64,000 nucleotides of DNA from Natrarchaeobius chitinivorans (GTDB lineage: Archaea; Halobacteriota; Halobacteria; Halobacteriales; Natrialbaceae): the NCBI RefSeq assembly GCF_003841505.1, contig NZ_REGA01000005.1:62001-126000 (forward strand). The letters run 5' to 3'. A program made the translations under genes and the position numbers. The notes beneath the pieces are model-generated. The model worked only from the letters and a program-made list of their open reading frames with translations. It had not been told where the DNA came from and made no database searches. Below are positions 1 through 8,235 of this stretch, in pieces; position 1 is the first letter of the stretch; every line of letters begins with the position of its first letter.

Positions 1-27
1 GTTGCAGGGAAGGATGGTGATGAGCTG

Positions 28-1836
28 ATGTGTGGGATCATCGCCCGGGTCGGTCATGACGAGGCCACGGAGACGCTGCTCTCGGCTCTCGAGAACCTCG
101 AGTATCGAGGGTACGACTCGGCCGGGATCGCCGTCCAGAACGGATCGGGAGTCAAGGTTCAGAAGTGTTCGGGAGCGGTTTCCGAACTCAAATCCCGACT
201 CGACGACCGTCTACACGGTACCGTCGGGATCGGTCACACTCGCTGGAGTACGCACGGTCCTCCAACCGACGAGAACGCACACCCGCACACGGACACCGTC
301 GGCGACGTAGCCGTCGTCCACAACGGCGTCATCGACAACCACGACGAACTCAGAGCCGAACTCCGCGAGAAGGGCCACGTCTTCGACAGTGACACCGATA
401 CGGAGGTCATTCCGCACCTCATCAACGAGCACATAGAGCGGGGGATCGACGCCGAACGAGCCATTCGTTGTGCCGTCGACGAACTCGAGGGCAGCTACGC
501 GATCGCCGCCATCGTCGACGGTGAGGAACGCGTCTACGCGGCCCGGAAGGGTTCCCCCCTCGTCCTCGGACTCGCGGACGGCGGCTGGTTCCTCGCGAGT
601 GACGTCCCGGCCTTTCTCGAGCACACCGACGAGGTGATCTACCTCGAAGACGGCGATTTCGTCGTGCTGGAGCCGGAAACCTACGCCATCACCGATCTCG
701 AGGGACGACCGGTCGAGCGATCGACCGACACCGTCGACTGGGATCCCGGCGACGCAGGCAAAGGCGAGTACGACCACTACATGCTCAAGGAGATCCACCA
801 CCAGCCGACGGCGCTCTCGAACACGATCGATGGCCGCGTCGACGACGGGACCGTCGCGTTCGAAACCCCCCTGTCGCAACTAGTTGCGAATATCGAAACG
901 GTCCAGCTCGTCGCTTGCGGGACCTCCTACCACGCGTCGATGTTCGGTGCGCAACTGTTTCGCTCGGCGGGAATCCCGACCGAAGTGATCCGTGCGAGCG
1001 AGTACGAGGCGATGGCCGGACCGGTCGACGAGCGATCCCTCGTGGTCGCGGTCACCCAGAGCGGCGAAACCGCGGACACGCTCGATGCAGTTCGCAAAGC
1101 GGCCGGGCGCGGAGCGAAATCGCTCGCGGTCACGAACGTCGTCGGTTCGACCGCCGCCCGCGAAGCCGACGAGGCGATCTACATCCGGGCCGGTCCGGAG
1201 GTCGGCGTCGCCGCGACCAAGACCTTCTCGTCACAGGCGGTCACGCTCGCGTTGCTCTCCCAGCGACTGGCCGGCGCCGTGCCCGACGCGACGCCGCGGG
1301 CCGACGGGAACGCGATGCTCGAGGCGCTTCCCGACCTTCCGGCCCACGTCGAGACCGTCCTGGAGACCAGTCGGGCGGACTCGCTCGCACGCGATCTGCT
1401 CGAGGACCGATCGTACTTCTTCCTCGGCAGCGGACTCGGCCACTCGGTCGCCCTCGAGGGCGCACTCAAGTTCAAAGAGATCACCTACGAACACGCCGAG
1501 GGGTTCGCCGCCGGCGAACTCAAGCACGGCCCGCTCGCGCTGGTCACCGAGGAGTCGCCGGTGTTCGCGGTCTACACCGCAAGCGAGGACGAGAAGACCG
1601 AACTCAACGCGACCGAGGCCCAGTCCCGCGGCGCGCCAGTCGTCGCCGTCGGCCCGAACGATCACCCGCTCGTCGACGACGCCGACGCGCACCTGTCGGT
1701 ACCGGACACTCATCCGGTCTGGACCGCCTTACTCGCGAACGTCCAGCTACAACTCGTCTCCTACCACGTGGCGGATCTGCTGGGCCGACCGATCGACAAA
1801 CCACGAAACCTCGCGAAGAGCGTTACGGTCGAGTAA
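28..1836 (+). CDS. glmS: Glutamine--fructose-6-phosphate aminotransferase
   Basis: Cytoplasmic enzyme making glucosamine-6-phosphate from fructose-6-phosphate and glutamine, the entry to UDP-GlcNAc and amino-sugar surface glycans. The initiator Met is followed directly by Cys2, the nucleophile of the class-II glutamine amidotransferase domain, with HTRWSTHG near residue 70. Two SIS sugar-isomerase domains follow: CGTSYHAS near 296 and SQSGETADT near 344 are the sugar-phosphate loops, and the tail ends KSVTVE as is usual. Its 602 residues are the normal length. GGTGAT at 16-21 is a plausible ribosome site. A TGA in another frame at 26-28 overlaps the ATG, so an upstream gene may end here. Identification is secure. 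Confidence 0.97.
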   Translation: MCGIIARVGHDEATETLLSALENLEYRGYDSAGIAVQNGSGVKVQKCSGAVSELKSRLDDRLHGTVGIGHTRWSTHGPPTDENAHPHTDTVGDVAVVHNGVIDNHDELRAELREKGHVFDSDTDTEVIPHLINEHIERGIDAERAIRCAVDELEGSYAIAAIVDGEERVYAARKGSPLVLGLADGGWFLASDVPAFLEHTDEVIYLEDGDFVVLEPETYAITDLEGRPVERSTDTVDWDPGDAGKGEYDHYMLKEIHHQPTALSNTIDGRVDDGTVAFETPLSQLVANIETVQLVACGTSYHASMFGAQLFRSAGIPTEVIRASEYEAMAGPVDERSLVVAVTQSGETADTLDAVRKAAGRGAKSLAVTNVVGSTAAREADEAIYIRAGPEVGVAATKTFSSQAVTLALLSQRLAGAVPDATPRADGNAMLEALPDLPAHVETVLETSRADSLARDLLEDRSYFFLGSGLGHSVALEGALKFKEITYEHAEGFAAGELKHGPLALVTEESPVFAVYTASEDEKTELNATEAQSRGAPVVAVGPNDHPLVDDADAHLSVPDTHPVWTALLANVQLQLVSYHVADLLGRPIDKPRNLAKSVTVE

Positions 1837-2369
1837 TCCCCGGTCGCCGCCGACGCTCACGACGCCTCATTGCGGACCGTTTTCCCGATCCGGTACGTAT
1901 CGGTCGGTTCATGCCTACCGCGGGAAATCGCCTCACTTTCGACTCAGGCGCCTCGACTCTCTCGTACGGATCAGTGTCGCGTTTCACCGGTGATCGCTCG
2001 GATGGGGTCGGCGATCACCGGTAACGATCGACACCGGCCCCTATCCCCTCGGTCGTGATCGCCCGGCGTCGATCGAGCCGTCAGGGGGGTGATGTCCGTT
2101 CGTCGGACGGACCGTTCCCTTCGGTTCACGGGCAACACCCGGCGGCGGACGGCCGGCCACGGCGGAGATTCGACGCGTCCGGTCTCGAGAGATCACAGTC
2201 GGTGCGTGTACGGCCCGATCCGATCGGAACAGTGAATCGCTCACTCCGAGAAGTCACGTTTACTGCACGGAAGCGAACCGCGGGACGCCGACGACGGTTG
2301 GGATAGAAAACCGTCGAACAGCGGGACGTCGACGGTTGGGATAGACGAACGAAGTGGTTCGAACGCGGG
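1837..2369. other. Intergenic, no gene seen
   Basis: No convincing gene. The stretch holds a hairpin element (1965-2037, listed separately). Near the 3' end of the next gene there is a short direct repeat: a GC-rich unit ending in GACGGTTGGGATAGA occurs at 2280-2307 and again, slightly shorter, at 2321-2345. Open frames here are the GC-rich shadows typical of haloarchaeal DNA. Confidence 0.6.
1965..2037 (+). repeat. Hairpin repeat element, copy F
   Basis: A 73-bp element about 130 bp after glmS. It starts TACGGATCAGTGTCGCG, has a perfect 9-bp stem CGGTGATCG / CGATCACCG around a 15-base loop (CTCGGATGGGGTCGG), and ends GACACCGG. A second copy lies at 19982-20051 with the outer arms reversed but the loop in the same plus-strand direction. 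It may act as a 3'-end signal or be a small non-autonomous mobile element. Confidence 0.7.
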
Positions 2370-3365
2370 TCAGTCGTCGCCGTCGTCGTGATCCTCGTCT
2401 CCTCCCTCGAGGATCAAGAGGATTTCCTCGTCGTCGCCGTCGATTTCGACGTCCGCCTCGTCTTCGCCGCCGTCGGCCTCGGCGGTGACGTCGTACTCGC
2501 CGTCCTCGAGTTCGAACTCGGCCACTCCGTCGTCGGTTGTCTCTTCGTAGCTGTCACCCAGAAGTCCCCGCTCGGCTACCTCGACGACGGCGTCCTCGGC
2601 GTGGCTGCCGTCCTCGGTGACGACGGTTACCGTCAGTGTACCTCGCTCGTCGCCGCCGTGTTCGTCGTCATCGTCGCCCTGATTTTCTTCGTCGTCGCCG
2701 TCGTGATCCTCGTCTCCTCTCTCGAGGGTCAACGAGAGTTCCTCGTCGTCGCCGTCGATTTCGACGCCCGCCCCGTCCTCGTCACCGTCGGCCTCGGCGG
2801 TGACGTCGTACTCGCCGTCCTCGAGTTCGAATTCGGCCACTCCGTCGTCGTCAGTCTCGTTGTTCGTTCGCTCGTTTGCGTTCGCACCACCGGCGACCGC
2901 TACGGACGCGCTCTCGACGGGGTCTCCGTCCTCGTCCTCGACGGTGACGGTAAGAACGTTCAGGTCGTCAGTCGAGTCGTCCTGGTCGCCATCGCCGACT
3001 CCGTCGTCATCGTCAGTATCGTCGTCTGCACCCCCTTCGTCGTCTGTGCCGGTGTCGTCGTCCGTGTCGGTTTCGTCGCCCTGCTCGTCCTCGTCTGCGA
3101 CGTCGTCACCGTCATCTGCGCCGGCTCCGTCGTCCGCACCGGTCTCGGCGTCCCGGTCGTCGGTCGTTTCCGTTCCGGTCTCCGTACTCGTCGGGTCGTT
3201 CCACCCGTCACCGATCGAATCCACCGTACTCGAGACGGACACACCGCTCGCTGCGAGTGCCAGTCCGGCGACGAGCAGGCCGACGCCAGCGACGACCAGA
3301 ACTATCTGGAGGCTGGTCTGAATCGATCGCGTCTTCGCGTCGTGTCCGCGGGAATTCCGGCGCAT
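2370..3365 (-). CDS. Membrane-anchored acidic protein with two regulatory-like beta domains
   Basis: No known function. The 331 residues begin with a short basic segment, then one hydrophobic helix (about 19-40) that is either a membrane anchor or an uncleaved signal. A roughly 90-residue Asp/Glu/Thr/Gly linker follows, and then two copies of an 80-90-residue unit resembling carboxypeptidase-regulatory-like (Ig-like) domains. Both units end in near-identical blocks around GVAEFELEDGEYDVTAEAD, separated by another acidic spacer. The DNA of the two units is also very similar, so the duplication is recent. It is probably an extracellular stalk protein exposed to high salt. Stand-alone gene with repeats on both sides. 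Confidence 0.75.
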   Translation of the reverse strand: MRRNSRGHDAKTRSIQTSLQIVLVVAGVGLLVAGLALAASGVSVSSTVDSIGDGWNDPTSTETGTETTDDRDAETGADDGAGADDGDDVADEDEQGDETDTDDDTGTDDEGGADDDTDDDDGVGDGDQDDSTDDLNVLTVTVEDEDGDPVESASVAVAGGANANERTNNETDDDGVAEFELEDGEYDVTAEADGDEDGAGVEIDGDDEELSLTLERGDEDHDGDDEENQGDDDDEHGGDERGTLTVTVVTEDGSHAEDAVVEVAERGLLGDSYEETTDDGVAEFELEDGEYDVTAEADGGEDEADVEIDGDDEEILLILEGGDEDHDDGDD

Positions 3366-3888
3366 AGTGAGTGAGTTCGTCGGTTCGTGGACTAACTACG
3401 GGTCTCGCGCTTCTCGTACTGCCGGACAGCAGTCAGTGCGACGTCGATCGCGAATTCGCGGCCGTCGCCATCGGAGACGCACGCAGGAGGGCGACCGATC
3501 GACACATCGTTCTGTCCGACAGTATCAGAATTCGAGCCCGGAGTGACGGCGGACGTCGGCGTTCGTGTCCCGGGAGATCGGGACGCCCTTCCGGACCGGC
3601 TCTTCGGGTCGGAGTTCGTCGGCTTCACGGCAATTCTCGACTCCGTTCGGCGTAGCGCACGTGAGGGTTGCATTTCGAGAACAGTTTCTCACTCCACGGG
3701 TTCACTATACGGTTGTTAAACCGTTCCAGCGGTGAGACTGACTGGGGTCTCGGCTGGGAACGGGTCGTGTTCGCACCGTCCGTCGGGATGGCACGGATCG
3801 CTGGCGAACGTGGCTGCGGGATCGACGCGTCCGTCCCTGGTACGTTTAACTGCCGTATAGTATCGAACGGGGAGCTCTCAGTGAACGT
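3366..3888. other. Intergenic with one repeat element
   Basis: Divergent spacer between two oppositely oriented genes. It contains repeat copy A (3417-3524). A TATA-like CGTTTAAC lies at about 3842-3849, roughly 45 bp before the downstream ATG, so that gene probably has a short leader. I see no gene in the rest. Confidence 0.55.
3417..3524 (-). repeat. 108-bp MITE-like element, copy A
   Basis: One of three equal-length (108 bp) copies. Termini are imperfect inverted repeats: TACTGYCGGACAG at one end and CTGTCCGGCAGTA at the other. The interior is strongly conserved, including GCCGCGAATTCGCG and GTCGCACTGACTGCTG. This copy is inverted relative to copies at 5737 and 8018. It shares with the 8018 copy the flank CGAGAAGC just outside one end. 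It carries no transposase, so it would have to be mobilised in trans if it moves. Confidence 0.85.
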
Positions 3889-5736
3889 ATGGCAGATTAC
3901 GCGCTCGCGTTCAAACCGGCGATCGGGCTCTACGGACAACACGACCCAAGCGCCGTTCTCTTCGAAGACGGAGTCCCCGTGTTCGGGATCGAGGAGGAAC
4001 GACTGACGCGGCAGAAACACGCGCCGGAGACGTTCCCGATGAACGCCATCGTCGCCTGTCTCGAGCACCGGGACCTCGAACTCGCGGACGTCGATCGCAT
4101 CCTCCTCCCGTACGACCCGCGGCTCCGATCGCGGATCCGCTCGCACTACGTCCGCGATGCGTTGCGAGCCGAGGGGCTTGCGAGAAAGATCACTGCCCTC
4201 GAGCGAACCGCAATCGACGCAGTCAGGAGCCGCCTGCGGCCCACCGGCATAGTCGAGAGCCGTCTCGCGGAGATCGGGACCCCGGTCCCGCCGATCGAAC
4301 TGCTCTCACACCACCGGTGTCACGCCGCGAGCGCGTTTCACCCCTCGGGTTTCGAGGACGCGCTCGTCCTGACGATCGACGCGAAAGGCGAGTTCGACTC
4401 GACGGTCGTCTGGAGCGGACACGAAGGCGGACTGACGCGGGTCCACACCGACGAACACCCGAACAGCCTCGGGTTGTTCTACGCGATCGTCACCGAGTAT
4501 CTCGGCTACCGGATGTTCAACGGCGAGGGGAAGGTGATGGGACTCGCGGCGTACGGCGAGTACAACAGCGATATCGACCGAACGTTGCGCGATCTCGTCG
4601 ACGTCGGGGCGGAGTACGACGTGACGGACCTGACCAGGCGGTGGGGGACGGGCCACGGGGTCGAACGACTGGAAGAAGCGTTCGGGCGGCCGCGAACCGA
4701 CGAACCCGGCTCGTTCGACCAGTGGGAGAAGGATCTTGCGTACACGACCCAGAAGATCCTCGAGGAGATCGTCCTCGACGTCGTCCGGGCGTACGCTTCG
4801 CGGGTCGATTCGACGAACGTCGCGCTTGCGGGCGGCGTCGCCCTCAACTGCAAACTCAACAAGCGAATCCGTGAACTCTCGATCGTCGACGAGACTTTCG
4901 TCCAGCCGGTCGCACACGACGCTGGACTCGCACTCGGTGCGGGCTGGGCGCTCCAGCGGCCGGCCGACGTCGACCCGCTATCGACGGTCTACTTCGGCCC
5001 CGAGTACGAGTCCGACGAGATCGAGGCGGAACTCGAGACGAACAAGATCGACTTCGCGCGGCCGGAGAACGTCGAACGGTACGTCGCACAACGTCTGGCC
5101 GAGGGGGCGCTGGTCGGCTGGTTCCAGGGGCGATCGGAACTCGGACCGCGAGCGCTCGGTGCCCGAAGCATCCTCGCGGATCCACGCTCGGCCGAGTGGC
5201 GCGACCGCGTCAACCGGTTCGTCAAACACCGCGAGCAGTGGCGTCCGTTCGCACCGTCGATCCTGGAAGACGCCGCAGCGGAGTTCCTGATAGACGCCGA
5301 ACCCGCGCCGTTCATGATCGATACGTTCGACGTGCGACCGGAACGCGCCGACGAACTCTCGGCCGTCGTTCATCCAGCTGACGGCACGACGCGGCCACAG
5401 ACCGTACGTGAGGATCAACACCCGCGATACTACCGCTTGCTGTCGGCGTTCGAGGAGATAACCGGCGTGCCGGTCCTGCTCAACACCTCGTTCAACGATC
5501 GCGGAGAACCGATCGTCAACACCCCGTCGGAGGCGGTGAAAGACTTCTACGGGATGGGACTCGACGTTCTCGTCCTCGAAGAGTACGTCCTCGAGAAGAA
5601 CACGGCTCGTCTCCCGCCCGTCGAAGAGGGGAGTAACGGCCGTGAACCGCTGTCGAATCTGGATCCTCTCGCCGATCGAACCGACGGCGACCGGTCGGAA
5701 TCGTCCTCGAGTACGCGAACGGTCCTCGACTCCTGA
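3889..5736 (+). CDS. Carbamoyltransferase, NodU/CmcH family
   Basis: Predicted O-carbamoyltransferase that moves a carbamoyl group from carbamoyl phosphate, through carbamoyl-adenylate, to a hydroxyl of a sugar or secondary metabolite. The N-terminal Kae1/TsaD-like ATPase fold is visible: HDPSAVLFEDG near 21, EEERLTRQKHAPETFP near 40, the His-rich LSHHRCHAASAFHP near 140, and LAGGVALNCKLNKR near 312. The C-terminal carbamoyltransferase lobe has GWFQGRSELGPRALGARSI near 410 and VPVLLNTSFNDRGEPIVNTP near 525. The 615-residue length is normal. Near glmS and polysaccharide-type genes, so a surface glycan is a reasonable acceptor (inference). The TGA stop coincides with the first bases of repeat copy B, so the serine-rich C-terminal tail may be a by-product of that insertion. 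Confidence 0.9.
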   Translation: MADYALAFKPAIGLYGQHDPSAVLFEDGVPVFGIEEERLTRQKHAPETFPMNAIVACLEHRDLELADVDRILLPYDPRLRSRIRSHYVRDALRAEGLARKITALERTAIDAVRSRLRPTGIVESRLAEIGTPVPPIELLSHHRCHAASAFHPSGFEDALVLTIDAKGEFDSTVVWSGHEGGLTRVHTDEHPNSLGLFYAIVTEYLGYRMFNGEGKVMGLAAYGEYNSDIDRTLRDLVDVGAEYDVTDLTRRWGTGHGVERLEEAFGRPRTDEPGSFDQWEKDLAYTTQKILEEIVLDVVRAYASRVDSTNVALAGGVALNCKLNKRIRELSIVDETFVQPVAHDAGLALGAGWALQRPADVDPLSTVYFGPEYESDEIEAELETNKIDFARPENVERYVAQRLAEGALVGWFQGRSELGPRALGARSILADPRSAEWRDRVNRFVKHREQWRPFAPSILEDAAAEFLIDAEPAPFMIDTFDVRPERADELSAVVHPADGTTRPQTVREDQHPRYYRLLSAFEEITGVPVLLNTSFNDRGEPIVNTPSEAVKDFYGMGLDVLVLEEYVLEKNTARLPPVEEGSNGREPLSNLDPLADRTDGDRSESSSSTRTVLDS

Positions 5737-5844
5737 TACTGCCGGACAGAACGATGCGTCGATCGGTCGCCCTCCTGCGGTCGTCCCCGGTGGCGACGGC
5801 CGCGAATTCGCGACCGACGTCGCACTGACTGCTGTCCGATAGCA
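5734..5844 (+). repeat. 108-bp MITE-like element, copy B, overlapping a stop codon
   Basis: The core 5737-5844 matches copies A and C along its whole length. All three copies are preceded by TGA, giving TGATAC at the boundary, and here that TGA is the stop codon of the carbamoyltransferase. The far end is more diverged (CTGTCCGATAGCA) than in A and C. Confidence 0.85.
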
Positions 5845-5959
5845 CGACAGTCGGGACCCGTCGGATCGGCAGTGTTGATCGCGACCGTCGATCGTCGCGC
5901 ACCGTTTCCTACCCTGATATCGTCGGGGCTTTCACGCGAAACGCAAAAGTAGGAACTCG

Positions 5960-7852
5960 TCACCCGGTGATTTCGACCGTCCAGTTGCCGTCCGCGTGGA
6001 CAGTTATCCAGGCGGCCCCACCCGCGCTGTACGACCGGTTGCTGTCGAACGGGCCGCTCTGATTGATGAGCTGCTCTCGGTGTCCGTCAGCACCGATTCC
6101 GTCGACGACGAACTGCCCCTCGCCGTCGTGTGTCGCTTCCAGGGTGACGTCGCCTTCGGTCAGAAACGGGCCGACGAACGAGGATCCGGACCCCGATGCG
6201 TCGACCGGCAGGGTCGCGAGGTCGTCCGCGTGAACCGCCGGCTGATCGACGACGACCGTCCACTCCCCGTCGGCCTCGACGACGAGTCGGTAGGTGCCTC
6301 CCACGACGGGGACGATCGATTCGCTCGATCCCGTATCCGAACCCGCCGCCGGAAGCATCCGCCGGTCGCTGTCGTCGACCGCCACCAGTTCCACGCCGAG
6401 TACCGGATCTCCATCCCCGGCGACCTCGAACGTGGCGATCCCCTCGAGGAGGTCGAACGTCGACGATTCGGCCGATCCCCTCCCGTCGATCGTGTGGTGG
6501 CGGCCACCGTCGAGAATCGTCCCCTGGAGTTGCTGGGTGGGCTCGCCGGTGGTGCCGTCGCCGCCCATCGTCCCGTCGATCACGTCGGACGGCGTGACTA
6601 CATCGAGGCCCCGGTGTTCGAGGTGATCCAGCAGGTGTTCGAAGTCCGAAAGCGACATGCTGTTCGCGTCGCCGTCCGCGTCGTCCGCGACGACTTTCGG
6701 GATGCGAAGCGCCACGAGTTGATCGTACTGGTCACAGAGGTTGATCGCCCGGCGCACCCCACCGTGGAGGTCGGGCCCCCAGATCAGCGGCGACAGGTGG
6801 ATCCCGGTCGGCGGCACACCGGTCGGGGAGGCACCGAACAGGAACGCCGACTCGTAGAGGTCCCGGACGACGGTCTGGGTGGCCTGGTCCATCCGATCGT
6901 CCGGGACGAAGCAGTGACGCGAACCGGCGTCGAAGCCGAGTTCCGCGAGATCGTCTCTTTTCCTCTCGAGGATCTGTCGGCGACGATCGTCCGGCATCTG
7001 GGTGAGCGGCTGATCGCCGGTCGGGTACGAACAGACGTCCCAGCCGCGATCACGAAGGCGACGCAATTCGTCGGCGTTCATCCGTCCGCTCCCGCCGATC
7101 CTGTCCGGGTCGACTGCCGCTGTGGCCGCCCAGCCACGCTCCTCGAGTCGGTCCGCCGCGAGGTCGTAGTGGGATCTGAACCCCCCGTACAACGCGAGAA
7201 TCGCCTTCCCGTTGTCGGCCGCTTCGGTTCGTCTGAGATCGTCTGCCGCGAACCGGGTCGGGCCGTTTTCGGGTCCGACCGCGACGACGTTCAGCCGGCG
7301 GACGTCGGTGAGGTCCGGATCGCCGTGTTTCTGGATGTATCCGAAGTCGAGACGCAGCCAGCCCTCGTACTCGTCGGGAACGTCACGAATGCTGGTGAGG
7401 TGGTCGCCGCGTTCGGGTGCCATGAACTCGAGGTGGATCCGATCGACCGACTTCGCCTCGATCGCCATCGAGACGTCCCAGCCCTCGAGGTCGAGGCCAC
7501 GAGGAAAGTCGATCCGCATCGCAGCCCTGTCTTCGTCGCCGTCGACGGCGATCGCCTGCGTGCCGGTCGGCACCTCGTCGGTGACGGTTTCGATATCGCC
7601 GACCACCGCCTGCCACTCGTTTGCCGACTCGAAATCAGAGACGACCTCGCCGGCTTCGATCGCCGGCCAGGAATCGTCGGAAACGGGGTCACTCGAGCGT
7701 TCACCGGTTTCGACAGCTTCGCCGTCGGTCGAATCGACGCCGGGGCCACTTTCGTTCGCCCGACCAGTCGACCGAGGGTCGAGACAGCCTGCGAGCGCCG
7801 TCGTGACGCCGAGTGTGGCCACCATTCGTCGCCGCGAGAGGGGTTGATCCAT
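5960..7852 (-). CDS. Tat lipoprotein with sugar-binding-like and diverged polysaccharide-deacetylase domains
   Basis: Exported lipoprotein, 630 residues. The chosen start (7852) places a Tat signal, SRRRMVATLGVTTALAGC, at the N terminus; AGC is the lipobox. A jelly-roll carbohydrate-binding-like domain lies at about 65-200, a NodB/polysaccharide-deacetylase fold at about 205-410, and a C-terminal region with two Trp-containing beta repeats. The deacetylase part has lost its metal ligands: the family's TFDDG is ALYGG here, the usual SHP motif is SYP, and the catalytic-arm APFGR-like segment is VPDDR. It may therefore bind sugar without cleaving it. The upstream 29 residues in frame are dropped because they precede the signal. 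Next to a secreted lyase-like gene on the same strand. Confidence 0.8.
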   Translation of the reverse strand: MDQPLSRRRMVATLGVTTALAGCLDPRSTGRANESGPGVDSTDGEAVETGERSSDPVSDDSWPAIEAGEVVSDFESANEWQAVVGDIETVTDEVPTGTQAIAVDGDEDRAAMRIDFPRGLDLEGWDVSMAIEAKSVDRIHLEFMAPERGDHLTSIRDVPDEYEGWLRLDFGYIQKHGDPDLTDVRRLNVVAVGPENGPTRFAADDLRRTEAADNGKAILALYGGFRSHYDLAADRLEERGWAATAAVDPDRIGGSGRMNADELRRLRDRGWDVCSYPTGDQPLTQMPDDRRRQILERKRDDLAELGFDAGSRHCFVPDDRMDQATQTVVRDLYESAFLFGASPTGVPPTGIHLSPLIWGPDLHGGVRRAINLCDQYDQLVALRIPKVVADDADGDANSMSLSDFEHLLDHLEHRGLDVVTPSDVIDGTMGGDGTTGEPTQQLQGTILDGGRHHTIDGRGSAESSTFDLLEGIATFEVAGDGDPVLGVELVAVDDSDRRMLPAAGSDTGSSESIVPVVGGTYRLVVEADGEWTVVVDQPAVHADDLATLPVDASGSGSSFVGPFLTEGDVTLEATHDGEGQFVVDGIGADGHREQLINQSGPFDSNRSYSAGGAAWITVHADGNWTVEITG

Positions 7853-8235
7853 GTCGGTGTGACCTCTGGTTCCTGTGGACTTGCTAATGAGGTGGGTAAA
7901 CCGTTGGCACCAGCAGAAAACGCCGATCAGACTCGTCAAAACGGCACTGCCAGCCCTCAGATGGAAATATCAGCCACCAGCTGTAACTGATAGGCACCGT
8001 ATCGGATGCCGTTGTGATACCGTCGGACAGAACGATTCGACGATCGGTCGCCCTCCCGCGGGCGTCTCCGATGGCGACGGCCGCGAATTCGCGATCGACG
8101 TCGCACTGACTGCTGTCCGGCAGTACGAGAAGCAGGTGGCGACGGCACTACCGATGGAAACGGTCGACGCGTCGGTTCAGCGAGCTCGAGGAGTGACCCC
8201 CTGATCACGCGTGTCGGCGTGGTGGGCCGACGCTG
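7853..8235. other. Intergenic with repeat copy C
   Basis: Spacer between two minus-strand secreted-protein genes. Apart from the 108-bp element at 8018-8125 I see no gene; small open frames run through the repeat in the same frame as in copies A and B but have no start support. Confidence 0.55.
8018..8125 (+). repeat. 108-bp MITE-like element, copy C
   Basis: The closest match to copy A (reverse complement), differing at only a handful of positions in the first half. It is flanked by TGA on the left and CGAGAAGC on the right, the latter also seen beside copy A. It lies about 110 bp 3' of the lyase-like gene. Confidence 0.85.

Noticed and set aside
211-879. 222-codon frame antisense to glmS
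   Set aside because: Shadow of a clearly identified enzyme; no start signal or family resemblance.
2388-3374. 328-codon open frame antisense to the acidic membrane protein
   Set aside because: It is the mirror of Asp-rich GAC/GAT codons, giving Val/Leu-rich nonsense. The opposite strand has the acidic composition, a membrane helix and domain repeats.
7875-8204. Conserved small peptide gene inside the 108-bp repeats (GREFAIDVALTAVRQYEK)
   Set aside because: The frame is open in all three copies, but there is no start codon or ribosome site within the repeat; conservation is explained by copy similarity at DNA level.
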